64,000 bases of DNA from Pseudomonas sp. GM79 (GCF_000282495.1 NZ_AKJE01000040.1:62001-126000); one strand, 5' to 3'. Shown: positions 1 to 8,461, numbered from the stretch's first letter. Program-made: numbers and translations. Notes: generated by a model not told the origin, from the sequence alone.

Positions 1-70
1 CGGGCTTGCTCGCGAAAGCGGCGTGTCAGGCGACATCAATATTGACTGTGCCGCCGTCTTCGCGAGCAAG
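1..70. repeat. REPIN-like inverted REP pair (left part)
   Basis: GGGCTTGCTCGCGAA at the window start faces TTCGCGAGCAAG at 59-70. This is the Pseudomonas REP core in inverted orientation with a short spacer. The left arm is cut by the window edge. The full-length version of the same repeat is seen at 4943-5032. Confidence 0.8.
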
Positions 71-356
71 TCGAATCGTCGCACCACCGCTCCCACAGGG
101 ATTCGCGCTTAACTCACTGGCATTGCTCAAGCCCAAATAGAACGTAGCCGCATGCACTTTTAAAGAGCCATGCCTGACAACGTGCACCAGTGCGAAGCGG
201 TTTCCTGAGCTATTCCTTCCTTCAGCTCCAACGTCCGCCCACCCGCTCGCGGGGGCCAGAAGCCTGATGAGACCCGCGTGGGCCGGTGTCTTTATCACAT
301 TCTCCCATCGTTCAGAGGCCCGTTTTCCAGAACTGAGGAAGTCATGCACCGCGGAC
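71..356. other. intergenic, no gene supported
   Basis: Open frames exist on both strands but lack a ribosome binding site and any family resemblance. The stretch probably carries upstream activator sites for the sigma-54 promoter that follows. A GCACCAGTGC sequence near 183-192 could be part of an NtrC-like site, but this is weak. Confidence 0.4.
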
Positions 357-372
357 TGGCACAAAGGCTGCA
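357..372 (+). promoter_or_regulatory. sigma-54 (RpoN) promoter for nirB
   Basis: TGGCACAAAGGCTGCA matches the -24/-12 pattern TGGCAC-N5-TTGCA, with GG and GC exactly ten bases apart. Only the first T of the -12 element is C here. Transcription would begin near 382-384, leaving a leader of about 200 nt before nirB that contains an intrinsic terminator. RpoN/NtrC control fits a nitrogen assimilation gene. Confidence 0.7.
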
Positions 373-500
373 TTGATCCCCTCAGGTCCATCGAAAACAG
401 ATGGGCAGCCCACTCGATCAACGAAGATCGACCGGCCGAGCAGGTCGTGGGCAACATCGGTGGATCCGGCGAAGGCGCCAGGTCGAACACCGCGAAGAAC

Positions 501-544
501 AGGCAAAGACGCCTGAAACCGAGAGGTTTCAGGCGTTTTTTTTT
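501..544 (+). promoter_or_regulatory. nirB leader attenuator: ANTAR-type hexaloop overlapping a terminator
   Basis: A strong intrinsic terminator has an 11-bp stem at 510-520/525-535, a GAGA loop, and a run of nine T at 536-544. Its 5' arm overlaps a small hairpin at 501-514, stem AGGC/GCCT with hexaloop AAAGAC. Loop positions 1 = A and 4 = G fit the ANTAR-protein recognition rule. Only one of the two structures can form at once. This is the layout of NasT-type antitermination known for nitrate/nitrite assimilation operons. A possible degenerate partner hairpin is GGC-GAAGGC-GCC at 468-479, whose loop starts with G instead of A. The NasT/NasS genes are not in the window. Confidence 0.65.
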
Positions 545-583
545 GCTTTTTTAACCGTGATTGGCTTTGGCTGGGTGCTTACT

Positions 584-3145
584 ATGAATTCCAATGTTGC
601 CGCGTTGAACAAACTGCAAACACTGATCGTGATCGGCAATGGCATGGTCGGACATCATTGTGTCGAGCAGCTCATCGAGCGCGGCGCCCTTGACCACTAT
701 CGCCTGCATGTCTTCAGCGAAGAGCCGATGCGCGCCTACGACCGGGTGCATCTGTCGGAGTATTTCGGTGGTCGCGATGCCGAGTCGCTGGCCCTGGGCG
801 AAGCCTCTCTGTACCAGACGCCGGGCGTCACTCTGCATTTGGGCGTGCCGGTGCTGGAAATCGACCGAGCGCGACGTCAGGTGATCACCGCGCAAGGTTG
901 CGTCGCTTACGACAAACTGGTTCTGGCCACCGGGTCTTATCCCTTCGTGCCGCCTATTGAAGGTGCGGAAGGTGACTCGCGCCTGGTCTATCGCACTCTG
1001 GAAGACCTCGACGCGATTCGTTCCGCGGCGGCCAATGCCCGGCGTGGCGTGGTGGTCGGCGGAGGCCTGCTCGGTCTGGAAGCGGCCAATGCTTTGAAAA
1101 GCCTGGGCCTGGAAGCGCATGTGGTGGAATTTGCCCCGCGCCTGATGCCGGTGCAGCTGGACGAGCAGGGTGGCCTGGCGCTGAAGGCGCAAATCGAGCG
1201 GCTCGGTGTTGGCGTGCATCTGTCCCGTGGCACGCAGTCGATCAGTGCCGGCGAGCAGTACCGCTACCGGATGAATTTTGCCAATGACGAATTCCTCGAA
1301 GCCGACCTGATCGTGTTCTCCGCCGGCATCCGCGCGCAAGACGCGCTGGCCCGCCAATGTGCGCTGGACATCGGTCCGCGTGGCGGCGTGGTGATTGATG
1401 ACCAATGCCTGACCAGCGATCCGAACATCTATGCCATCGGCGAGTGCGCCGCCTGGAACGGCAGCCTCTTCGGTCTGGTCGCTCCCGGTTATCAGATGGC
1501 CCGTGGCGTCGCGACGCTGCTGTGCAACCAAGTGGCGGAGCCGTTCCAGGGCGCCGACATGTCGACCAAGCTCAAACTGCTCGGCGTTGATGTCGGCTCC
1601 ATCGGTGATGCTCATGCTCAGACCCCGGGTGCGCGCAGTTATCAGTTCATCGATGAAGCGACGGCCAGCTACCGCCGCCTGGTGGTGGATGCTGACAGCA
1701 AGCGCGTGCTCGGCGCGGTGTTGGTCGGCGACAACAGCTATTACGACACCCTGCTGCAATACATGCAGAACGGCATTGCCTTGCCGTCGGAACCCGCCAG
1801 CCTGATTCTGCCATCGTCCACCGGCGCGCCAACCCTGGGCCCGGGCGCGCTGCCCGAGTCGGCGACCGTTTGCTCGTGCCATAACGTCACCAAGGGCTCG
1901 ATCTGCTCGGCCATCGACGGTGGCTGCACCGACCTCGGCCTGCTCAAGTCGCAGACCAAGGCTTGCACCGGTTGCGGCGGTTGCGCGGGGCTGCTCAAGC
2001 AAGTGTTCGAGCATGAATTGATTGCCCGTGGTGTCAGTGTCGACAAGAGCCTGTGCGAACACTTCGCCTACACCCGTCAGGAGCTTTATGCGCTGGTGCG
2101 GGTAGAAGGGGTGATCACTTTCGAAGAGCTGCTGGCCAAACACGGCCGTGGTCACACCGGTTGCGACGTGTGCAAACCGGCAGTGGGCTCGATCCTCGCT
2201 TCGTGCTGGAACCAGCCGATCATGGATGCCTCGCTGGTGCCGTTGCAGGACACCAACGACACCTTCATGGCCAACATGCAGAAAAACGGCACCTATTCGG
2301 TGGTGCCGCGCATCGCCGGGGGCGAGATCACAGCCGACAAGCTGATCGCGATTGGCGTGGTGGCGAAAAAATACGACCTCTACACCAAAATCACCGGCGG
2401 CCAGCGGATCGACCTGTTCGGCGCGCAGTTGCATCAGTTGCCGGACATCTGGTCCGAGCTGATTGAGGCCGGTTTCGAAACCGGGCATGCCTACGGCAAA
2501 TCGACCCGCACGGTGAAGTCTTGCGTGGGCAGCACCTGGTGCCGTTACGGCGTGCAGGACAGCGTGAAAATGGCCCTGACCCTCGAGGATCGCTACAAAG
2601 GCCTGCGCTCGCCGCACAAGCTCAAGTTCGCGGTCTCTGGTTGTACCCGTGAATGTGCCGAGGCGCAGAGCAAAGACGTGGGCGTGATCGCCACCGAGAA
2701 CGGCTGGAACCTCTATGTCGCCGGTAACGGCGGCATGCGCCCACGCCACGCCGAGCTGTTCGCCACCGACCTGGACGATGAAACCTTGATCCGTTACATC
2801 GACCGTTTCCTGATGTTCTACATCCGCACCGCCGACAAATTGCAGCGCACCTCGGTCTGGCGTGAAAGCCTGGAGGGCGGCCTGGATTACCTCAAGGACG
2901 TGATCATCAACGACAGCCTGGGGCTCGGCGCAGAACTTGAAGCGCAGATGCAACTGGTGGTCAACCGCTACGAATGCGAATGGGCCAACGCCCTCAAAGA
3001 CCCGGAAAAACTCAAGCGCTTCCGCACCTTCGTCAACGATCAACGCCCGGACCCGGACATCCATTTTGTTCAGGAACGCGGTCAGCGCCGGCCGATCATG
3101 GCCGCCGAACTCAACCTTATCCCTGTCACCGAGGAGAATGCCTGA
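584..3145 (+). CDS. nirB: assimilatory nitrite reductase [NAD(P)H], large subunit
   Basis: 853-residue siroheme enzyme that reduces nitrite to ammonium with six electrons from NAD(P)H in the cytoplasm. Visible in order: an FAD-binding motif GNGMVGHH near residue 20, an NAD-binding GGGLLGLEAA near 155-165, a BFD-like [2Fe-2S] region with CSCHNVTKG and ACTGCGGC near 430-470, a second cysteine pair GCDVCKP near 528, and the siroheme/[4Fe-4S] cysteines SCVGSTWC (647-653) and SGCTREC (687-691). The ATG at 584 was chosen because the FAD motif follows at once; the reading frame is open further upstream, but that part covers the attenuator terminator. It is translationally coupled to nirD by a one-base overlap (TGATG). 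The leader implies double control by RpoN and a NasT-like antiterminator. Confidence 0.97.
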   Translation: MNSNVAALNKLQTLIVIGNGMVGHHCVEQLIERGALDHYRLHVFSEEPMRAYDRVHLSEYFGGRDAESLALGEASLYQTPGVTLHLGVPVLEIDRARRQVITAQGCVAYDKLVLATGSYPFVPPIEGAEGDSRLVYRTLEDLDAIRSAAANARRGVVVGGGLLGLEAANALKSLGLEAHVVEFAPRLMPVQLDEQGGLALKAQIERLGVGVHLSRGTQSISAGEQYRYRMNFANDEFLEADLIVFSAGIRAQDALARQCALDIGPRGGVVIDDQCLTSDPNIYAIGECAAWNGSLFGLVAPGYQMARGVATLLCNQVAEPFQGADMSTKLKLLGVDVGSIGDAHAQTPGARSYQFIDEATASYRRLVVDADSKRVLGAVLVGDNSYYDTLLQYMQNGIALPSEPASLILPSSTGAPTLGPGALPESATVCSCHNVTKGSICSAIDGGCTDLGLLKSQTKACTGCGGCAGLLKQVFEHELIARGVSVDKSLCEHFAYTRQELYALVRVEGVITFEELLAKHGRGHTGCDVCKPAVGSILASCWNQPIMDASLVPLQDTNDTFMANMQKNGTYSVVPRIAGGEITADKLIAIGVVAKKYDLYTKITGGQRIDLFGAQLHQLPDIWSELIEAGFETGHAYGKSTRTVKSCVGSTWCRYGVQDSVKMALTLEDRYKGLRSPHKLKFAVSGCTRECAEAQSKDVGVIATENGWNLYVAGNGGMRPRHAELFATDLDDETLIRYIDRFLMFYIRTADKLQRTSVWRESLEGGLDYLKDVIINDSLGLGAELEAQMQLVVNRYECEWANALKDPEKLKRFRTFVNDQRPDPDIHFVQERGQRRPIMAAELNLIPVTEENA

Positions 3146-3531
3146 TGAGTCAGTCCAATACCCAGCGTGTCGAAGTCCCTGCAACCGCGGCCAATGCTCA
3201 GGCGTGGCAGGCGGTGTGCAGCCAGCAGGATCTGGTCAGCAACTCCGGCGTCGTGGTCTGGCTCGACGGCGAGCAGGTGGCGCTGTTCTACCTGCCGCAG
3301 GCCGAAGGTCGCACCCTCTACGCCATCGACAACCATGATCCGCAATCCGGCGCGAACGTCATCGGCCGCGGACTGATCGGCAGCCTCAAGGGTGATCTGG
3401 TGGTGGCGTCGCCGATCTACAAGCAGCATTTCCGTCTTGAAGACGGCAGTTGCCTGGAGTACCCGGAGCAGCGTCTGCGGGTGTGGCCGGTGCGCCTGAA
3501 CGCCGGCGTTGTGGAAGTCGCGGCGGCTTGA
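3145..3531 (+). CDS. nirD: nitrite reductase [NAD(P)H], small subunit
   Basis: 128-residue partner of NirB with the Rieske-like NirD fold. The conserved stretch around FYLPQAEGRTLYAIDNHDP is seen, but the Cys-His pairs of true Rieske proteins are absent, as usual for NirD. It starts one base inside the nirB stop, so the two subunits are made together. It is slightly longer than many NirD proteins because of an N-terminal tail of about 15 residues. Confidence 0.95.
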   Translation: MSQSNTQRVEVPATAANAQAWQAVCSQQDLVSNSGVVVWLDGEQVALFYLPQAEGRTLYAIDNHDPQSGANVIGRGLIGSLKGDLVVASPIYKQHFRLEDGSCLEYPEQRLRVWPVRLNAGVVEVAAA

Positions 3532-3562
3532 TCGCCGCTCTGAACCGTATCGGAGAACGTTG

Positions 3563-4003
3563 ATGAAGACAGCCGCACAGTTGCTCAAACTGAAAGTCGT
3601 GCAAAACCAGCAGGTGCACAGCATCGCACCGGATCAGATGGTGCTCGACGCCCTGAAAATGATGGCCGAGAAGAACGTCGGCGCGTTGCCCGTCATCGAA
3701 GACGGGCAGGTGGTCGGTGTCATCAGCGAGCGCGACTATGCGCGCAAGGTGGTGCTACAGGGGCGATCTTCGGTCGGTACGCCGGTGCGCGAGATCATGA
3801 GCGCGCCGGTGGTGACCGCCGACAGTCAGCAGAGCATCGAGCGCTGCATGGCGGTCATGACCGACAGTCATTTGCGCCATCTGCCCGTGCTGGAGAGCGG
3901 CGAACTGATCGGGCTGTTGTCGATTGGCGATCTGGTCAAGGAAGCCATCGTCGAGCAGGCCGATTTGATTCGGCAACTGGAACACTACATTCGCGGGCAT
4001 TGA
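3563..4003 (+). CDS. CBS-domain pair protein
   Basis: 146-residue cytoplasmic protein made almost wholly of two CBS motifs. The first runs from about residue 10 to 65 (MVLDALKMMAEKNVGALPV, then GVISERDYARKV); the second is near 75-130 (IERCMAVMTDSHLRHLPVL, then GLLSIGDLVKEAI). Such stand-alone pairs bind adenine nucleotides and act as energy sensors; the partner is unknown. The ATG at 3563 follows GGAGAACG. It lies 31 bp after nirD in the same direction, so it could be the last gene of the nitrite operon. A 14-bp inverted repeat follows. Confidence 0.9.
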   Translation: MKTAAQLLKLKVVQNQQVHSIAPDQMVLDALKMMAEKNVGALPVIEDGQVVGVISERDYARKVVLQGRSSVGTPVREIMSAPVVTADSQQSIERCMAVMTDSHLRHLPVLESGELIGLLSIGDLVKEAIVEQADLIRQLEHYIRGH

Positions 4004-4021
4004 GGGCTGAGCGGGAACGAG

Positions 4022-4055
4022 CAGGCCATGTCTACGGTGCAGTAGACATGGCCTG
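4022..4055. terminator. perfect 14-bp inverted repeat between converging genes
   Basis: CAGGCCATGTCTAC and its exact complement are separated by GGTGCA. There is no long T run, but the position between the CBS gene and the oppositely oriented dehydrogenase suits a bidirectional terminator. Confidence 0.7.
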
Positions 4056-4089
4056 TTCGGTACGGGCTTTAATTCGGGTTCGATACTCG

Positions 4090-4863
4090 TCAGCTCATCC
4101 AGTTGCCGCCATCGACGTTATAGGTCTGCGCCACGATGTAATCGCTCTCGGCCGATGCCAGGAAGATCGCCATACCGACCAGATCATCCGCCGTGCCCAT
4201 GCGCCCATAGGGTACTTCCTGACCCGCCAGCTTTTTCTTTTCCCCAAGCGGCCGGTTTTCATATTTGGCGAACAGCGCGTCGACACCATCCCAATGCTCA
4301 CCGTCCACCACGCCCGGCGCGATGGCGTTCACGTTGATGTGATGGGGAATGAGATTGAGGCCGGCCGATTGCGTGAGGCTGATCACCGCTGCTTTGGTCG
4401 CGCAATACACCGCGACAAGCGCTTCACCGCGCCGACCGGCCTGACTGGCCATATTGATGATCTTGCCGCCATGGCCCTGACGGATCATCTGCTTGGCCGC
4501 GGCCTGCAGCGTAAACAGAGTGCCGGACACGTTGATCGAGAACAGCCGTTCGTAGCTGTCGCGAGAAATCTCGGTAATCGGCGCGAGATCAAACAGTGCC
4601 GCGTTGTTGATCAGGATATCGAGCTTGCCTGTGGTCGCGATGACCGCCGCGATGGCACCGTCGATAGATTGCTGATCAGTCACGTCCATCTCGACCGCAT
4701 AGGCATTCGGCCCCAGCTCGGCCGCGGTGGCTTGCGCACGTTCCAGGTTGATGTCTGCGATCGCGACCGTAGCGCCTTCGCGGATATAGGCTTGCGCGAA
4801 CGTTCTTCCGATGCCTCTGGCAGAACCGGTGATAAGGGCGCTTTTTCCTTCCAAACGTTTCAT
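4090..4863 (-). CDS. short-chain dehydrogenase, sorbitol/polyol dehydrogenase-like
   Basis: 257-residue classical SDR. Visible features are the cofactor motif TGSARGIG (about residues 12-19), the NNAA motif near 85, the catalytic Ser in NMASQAGRRGE, and YCATK with the catalytic Tyr and Lys near 150-155. The C-terminus NVDGGNWMS is typical. The sequence resembles the SmoS/L-iditol dehydrogenase group, which oxidises sorbitol to fructose with NAD+. The ATG at 4863 follows GGGAAA and begins the conserved part; an ATG nine bases upstream is possible. A polyol-binding protein lies upstream in the same direction, separated by a REPIN that could act on the shared transcript. Confidence 0.85.
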   Translation of the reverse strand: MKRLEGKSALITGSARGIGRTFAQAYIREGATVAIADINLERAQATAAELGPNAYAVEMDVTDQQSIDGAIAAVIATTGKLDILINNAALFDLAPITEISRDSYERLFSINVSGTLFTLQAAAKQMIRQGHGGKIINMASQAGRRGEALVAVYCATKAAVISLTQSAGLNLIPHHINVNAIAPGVVDGEHWDGVDALFAKYENRPLGEKKKLAGQEVPYGRMGTADDLVGMAIFLASAESDYIVAQTYNVDGGNWMS

Positions 4864-4942
4864 TTTTCCCATCCAATCGTTAGAGCTAAAGAGACGCCCC
4901 CATCGAGGGCACCAAAAGCGGTCGTCAATCTGCGAAGAACCC

Positions 4943-5032
4943 TGTGGGAGCGGGCTTGCTCGCGAAGAGGGCGGCACATTCAACATCGATGCTGCCTGAC
5001 ACACCGCCTTCGCGAGCAAGCCCGCTCCCACA
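4943..5032. repeat. REPIN (inverted REP pair)
   Basis: TGTGGGAGCGGGCTTGCTCGCGAA and its exact complement form 24-bp arms around a spacer of about 42 bp. It sits between two genes of the same direction (binding protein, then dehydrogenase), where it may stabilise the upstream mRNA or reduce downstream expression. Confidence 0.9.
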
Positions 5033-5042
5033 CGGATTACCC

Positions 5043-6353
5043 CTACTTGGGATAACCCGCGCGTTTCATCTCGCGTTCGGTGGTTTGCTGGGCCGAGGCC
5101 AGGGCCTGCTCAACCGGCATCTGCCCGGTGAGCGCCGCAGACAGCAGCTTGCCGACCGACGTGCCGATGGCCTGGAATTCAGGAATGGTCACGTACTGGA
5201 TACCGACGTAAGGCACGGGTTGGACTGACGGGTGTGCAGGGTCGGCGTGCTGCATCATTTTCAGCGTGACACTGGCGAAGGGCGCGGCCTGCAAGTAGGC
5301 GTCGCTGTAGGTGGACATGCGAGTGCCCGGCGGTACGTTGGTGATGCCATCCTTCTCGGCGACCAGTTGGATGTATTCCTTGGAGGTCGCCCAGGTCACA
5401 AAGGCTTTAGCGGCTTCTTTGTGTTTGGACGTCGCAGGGATGGCCAGCGACCAGGCATAGAGCCAGGACGAACCCTTGTCGGTGACCTGCGTGGGCGCCG
5501 CGACGAAGCCGACCTTATCGGCGACCTTGCTTTGAGTTGTATCGGTGATGAAGGAGCCTGCGACGCTGGCATCGACCCAGATCGCGCATTTTCCGCTATT
5601 GAACAGCGCCAGCGTCTCGTTGAAACCATTGCTCGAAACCCCCGGCGGGCCGTACAGCTTGAGGGTGTTGACGTAGAAGTTCGCGGCGGCGGTCCATTCC
5701 GGCCCGGTGAGTTGCGGCTGCCACTGCTCGTTGAACCAGCGCGCGCCAAAAGCGTTGGACAGGGTGGTCAGCAGCGCCATGTTTTCACCCCAACCGGCCT
5801 TGCCGCGCAGGCACATTCCATACTGCTCTTTATCCGGCTGGTGCAGCTTGCCGGCGAACTCGCCGAGCTGCGTCCAGGTCGGGTGCTCGGGCATGCTCAG
5901 GCCGGCGTTCTTGAACAGGTCGGTTCGGTAATAGGTGATGGTACTTTCGCCATAAAACGGCAGGGCATAGAGCGTGTCGTTGACTGACAGTCCCTGACGA
6001 ACCGAGGGGAAAATATCTTCGAGGTCATAGCTGGCGGGCAGGTCCTTCATCGGCTCCAGCCAATGCTTGGCGCCCCACAGCGGTGTTTCGTAGGTGCCGA
6101 TGGTGAGCACGTCGAATTGACCGCCCTGAGTGGCAATGTCGGTGGTCAGGCGCTGACGCAACACGTTCTCTTCGAGCACCACCCAGTTGAGCTTCACGTC
6201 CGGGTGCAGCTGTTCGAATGTTTTGGACAGCCGCTGCATGCGGATCATGTCGCTGTTGTTCACCGTGGCGATGGTCACCGTTTCGGCAGCCTGGCAGAGC
6301 AGGGCAGAGGACAATCCGGCGGACAGAAAAAGTACTGTTGGAATGATCTTCAT
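5043..6353 (-). CDS. ABC transporter polyol-binding protein, MtlE-like
   Basis: 436-residue periplasmic binding protein for a carbohydrate ABC importer. It has a signal peptide MKIIPTVLFLSAGLSSALLC with cleavage after AxA (CQAAE), then the typical family-1 solute-binding pattern with a GGQFDVLTIGTYE stretch and NGFNETLALFNSGKCAIW. It closely resembles what I recall of the Pseudomonas mannitol/sorbitol-binding protein MtlE. Downstream there is only a REPIN and a polyol dehydrogenase. The membrane permeases and ATPase that normally follow are missing, so it must use a transporter encoded elsewhere or be a leftover paralogue. It is divergent from the AraC regulator, with an inverted-repeat operator between them. 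Confidence 0.88.
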   Translation of the reverse strand: MKIIPTVLFLSAGLSSALLCQAAETVTIATVNNSDMIRMQRLSKTFEQLHPDVKLNWVVLEENVLRQRLTTDIATQGGQFDVLTIGTYETPLWGAKHWLEPMKDLPASYDLEDIFPSVRQGLSVNDTLYALPFYGESTITYYRTDLFKNAGLSMPEHPTWTQLGEFAGKLHQPDKEQYGMCLRGKAGWGENMALLTTLSNAFGARWFNEQWQPQLTGPEWTAAANFYVNTLKLYGPPGVSSNGFNETLALFNSGKCAIWVDASVAGSFITDTTQSKVADKVGFVAAPTQVTDKGSSWLYAWSLAIPATSKHKEAAKAFVTWATSKEYIQLVAEKDGITNVPPGTRMSTYSDAYLQAAPFASVTLKMMQHADPAHPSVQPVPYVGIQYVTIPEFQAIGTSVGKLLSAALTGQMPVEQALASAQQTTEREMKRAGYPK

Positions 6354-6485
6354 TGTGTTCTCCGCTCTGCGCCTTGGGCGGCAGAGGCTCTTATTGTTGT
6401 AGTCCACGGTGCGAGTCATCGCCGCAACGGGATGACCACAGGATTACAGCAACCCAAGCGGTGAACAAATGAACGGCATACGCGG

Positions 6486-6533
6486 CACTGATACTTTTTT
6501 AACCGTGGCACTCGTGGAAAAAAAGTATCAGTG
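6486..6533. promoter_or_regulatory. inverted-repeat operator in the divergent polyol promoter region
   Basis: CACTGATACTTTTTT (6486-6500) and AAAAAAGTATCAGTG (6519-6533) are perfect complements about 18 bp apart. They lie midway between the binding-protein gene and the AraC regulator. AraC-family proteins bind such half-sites, so this is the probable binding site of the neighbouring regulator. Confidence 0.65.
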
Positions 6534-6673
6534 GCCGCCCTGTAGCGCGCTAGGCTTGCTGCCTGCTTAGTGTGAATCTGATAACCGCGCCTTGGCGTTT
6601 CGAATCAGCTTCGACTCGTCCCGGGCTTCGCGGTAGCCTTGATAAAACCAACAAAAACGGGATCGCCAGAGTG

Positions 6674-7579
6674 ATGAACCATCACGTAACCGCAGACAAG
6701 CCGCCGGCGCTTGAAGTCATTCTGAACGAGCCGCAGCACAGCTTTCGTTGGTATGAACACGACTATCCCTTCGACCTTGCTCGCTGGAACCATCATCCGG
6801 AATTCGAGATCCACCTGATTCGCGAAGGCAGCGGACGGCTATTGGCCGGTGACTATATCGGCGTGTTCGAGGCCGGCCATGTCGCCCTGATCGGCCCTGG
6901 CCTGCCTCACGACTGGATCAGCGATCTGGGCAAAGGCGAGGTGATTGAGGGACGCGACGTGGTGTTACAGTTCGACGGTCAGATGCTGATGCAACTGCGC
7001 GACAAGGTTCCCGAACTCAGCGAGTTGCAAAACCTGTTTCGCCAGGCGGCACAGGGCATCGAATTTCATGGCAATACCCGCAAGAAAGCGGCCCGCCTGC
7101 TGGAAGACATCGGCCAGTGCCACGGATTGCAGCGACTGTGCCTGTTCCTGTCATTGCTGCAATTGCTGGCGTCGGCCCCCGACAATGAGAAACAGACACT
7201 TGCCAGCCTGCAATATGCGCCGATGCTCGACGCATTGACGGCCCAGCGCATGAGTATTGTCTTCGACTACATCCTCAACGATCTCGCGGATGAGCTGCGG
7301 ATGTCCGTCATCGCCCAGCGCCTGGACATGAACGAACCGGCCTTCTCCAAATTCTTCAAACGCGCCACTGGCCATACCTTCGTCGACCTGACGCGCAAAC
7401 TGCGGGTTCAGCGCGCCTGCCGTTTGCTGGCGCAAAGCAGTTTCAGCGTTGCAGATATCTGCTTTGAAGTGGGTTATGCAAACCTGTCGAATTTCAATCG
7501 GCACTTCCGACATGAAATGCAGGAAACGCCCAGTCAGTATCGGCAGCGGTTGCAACGGGTGGTGGCGGTCAGTCATTGA
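6674..7579 (+). CDS. AraC-family regulator, MtlR-like (polyol utilisation)
   Basis: 301-residue transcription factor. An N-terminal cupin-like sensor (about 15-160; WNHHPEFEIHLIREGSG, then GLPHDW) is followed by a C-terminal double HTH (about 200-295): MSVIAQRLDMNEPAFSKFFKRATG and SVADICFEVGYANLSNFNRHF. Length and pattern match the mannitol activator MtlR of P. fluorescens as I recall it. Start at 6674: the frame is open upstream, but the conserved N-terminus MNHHVTADKPP starts here. It probably activates the divergent binding-protein gene in response to mannitol, sorbitol or arabitol, through the inverted repeat at 6486-6533. Confidence 0.87.
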   Translation: MNHHVTADKPPALEVILNEPQHSFRWYEHDYPFDLARWNHHPEFEIHLIREGSGRLLAGDYIGVFEAGHVALIGPGLPHDWISDLGKGEVIEGRDVVLQFDGQMLMQLRDKVPELSELQNLFRQAAQGIEFHGNTRKKAARLLEDIGQCHGLQRLCLFLSLLQLLASAPDNEKQTLASLQYAPMLDALTAQRMSIVFDYILNDLADELRMSVIAQRLDMNEPAFSKFFKRATGHTFVDLTRKLRVQRACRLLAQSSFSVADICFEVGYANLSNFNRHFRHEMQETPSQYRQRLQRVVAVSH

Positions 7580-7601
7580 AGAGGGACATATAAGCAAGAT
7601 C

Positions 7602-7665
7602 AAAAGATCGCAGCCTTCGGCGGCGCCCACAGGCGCGTAGGAGCTGCCGAAGGCTGCGATCTTTT
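7602..7665. repeat. dispersed Pseudomonas palindromic repeat
   Basis: AAAAGATCGCAGCCTTCGGC and its complement form 20-bp arms around a 24-bp spacer. This family of intergenic repeat is common in fluorescent pseudomonads. It closes the AraC gene and may serve as its terminator. The remaining bases up to the tRNA-Cys gene show no supported gene. Confidence 0.8.
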
Positions 7666-7933
7666 TAGCCAACACTCATCTTGTGATAGATAGCGTTTTT
7701 TGTGGCGCTGAAGTGTTAGGCTCCAAAGCGACCGTGTATTGGCAATCGCGTATCTCGAATTATTTTCTCCCAGTTCTTGACATGCCTTTCGAACCAGTCC
7801 AGAATTGCGTCCATTCCTGCTTAGGGAACACGAAAACCCCTTAGATTTCAAAGGGTTGGATGCTAGATTAGAATCTTGTTTCCAGATACGAGTTTACACG
7901 TTTGGTGTTGTGCTACTGACATCAGATGTTTGA

Positions 7934-8007
7934 GGCCGAATAGCAAAATGGTTATGCAGTGGATTGCAAATCCACCTACGCCGGTTCGATTCCGACTTCG
8001 GCCTCCA
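7934..8007 (+). tRNA. tRNA-Cys (anticodon GCA)
   Basis: 74 nt including an encoded CCA. The acceptor stem GGCCGAA/TTCGGCC is perfect. The anticodon arm GGATT-GCA-AATCC and the T-loop GGTTCGATTCC are intact. In Pseudomonas this gene normally sits between tRNA-Gly and tRNA-Leu(UAA); the tRNA-Gly is not visible here. Confidence 0.97.
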
Positions 8008-8016
8008 CTTTAAACG

Positions 8017-8051
8017 AGCTCCGTAGATCCATGATCTACGGAGCTTTTTTA
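8017..8051 (+). terminator. intrinsic terminator behind tRNA-Cys
   Basis: AGCTCCGTAGATC and its exact complement are separated by CAT and followed by six T. Strong 13-bp stem. Confidence 0.85.
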
Positions 8052-8202
8052 TTTTCGCAGTCCTGCAAGATTTAGTCTTGAAAAGGATCTTTGCGAACTT
8101 GCTTCACCGGGGCGGGATGTATATATTTCCCCCTCTGTTGCACAAGCGTCAGAACTGCCAGATCGTTATTGGTCAGTCTTCAGGCCGCTTTACCGCGCTA
8201 CC

Positions 8203-8289
8203 GCCCGAATGGCGAAACTGGTAGACGCATGGGACTTAAAATCCCCCGCTCGTAAGGGCGTGCCGGTTCGATTCCGGCTTCGGGCACCA
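8203..8289 (+). tRNA. tRNA-Leu (anticodon UAA)
   Basis: 87 nt including CCA. The acceptor stem GCCCGAA/TTCGGGC is perfect, the anticodon loop CTTAAAA gives UAA, and a long variable arm CCCGCTCGTAAGGGCG marks a type II tRNA. Its 3' end is directly followed by an integrase, so it is the likely attachment site of the island. Confidence 0.97.
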
Positions 8290-8335
8290 TCTTACATTCC
8301 AGTGAGCGCTTTTAAGTTCTCTGGAAGCCTTGAAA

Positions 8336-8359
8336 AACCTGCCTTCTGGCGGGTTTTTT
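8336..8359 (+). terminator. intrinsic terminator behind tRNA-Leu
   Basis: AACCTGCC-TTCT-GGCGGGTT forms an 8-bp stem with one G-T pair, followed by a T run. Confidence 0.8.
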
Positions 8360-8461
8360 CGTTTTAGCATTCCGTCGGATTCTTGTCCATTCTTCTGGAA
8401 TCTAGTCATTTAGAGGGTAAAGTTAGGGGTAGTCTTTGGTTCGATTAAGGATAGTACCCTT

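Noticed and set aside
26..490. 154-codon minus-strand frame in the nirB upstream region
   Set aside because: It covers the REP pair, the sigma-54 promoter and the attenuator; composition unlike a protein.
551..3184. 877-codon open frame on the minus strand opposite nirB
   Set aside because: It mirrors the high-GC codon pattern of nirB, has no family motif and lacks a start signal; nirB is certain.
4000..5055. 351-codon plus-strand frame opposite the dehydrogenase
   Set aside because: Shadow of the SDR gene that also runs through the REPIN; no motif.
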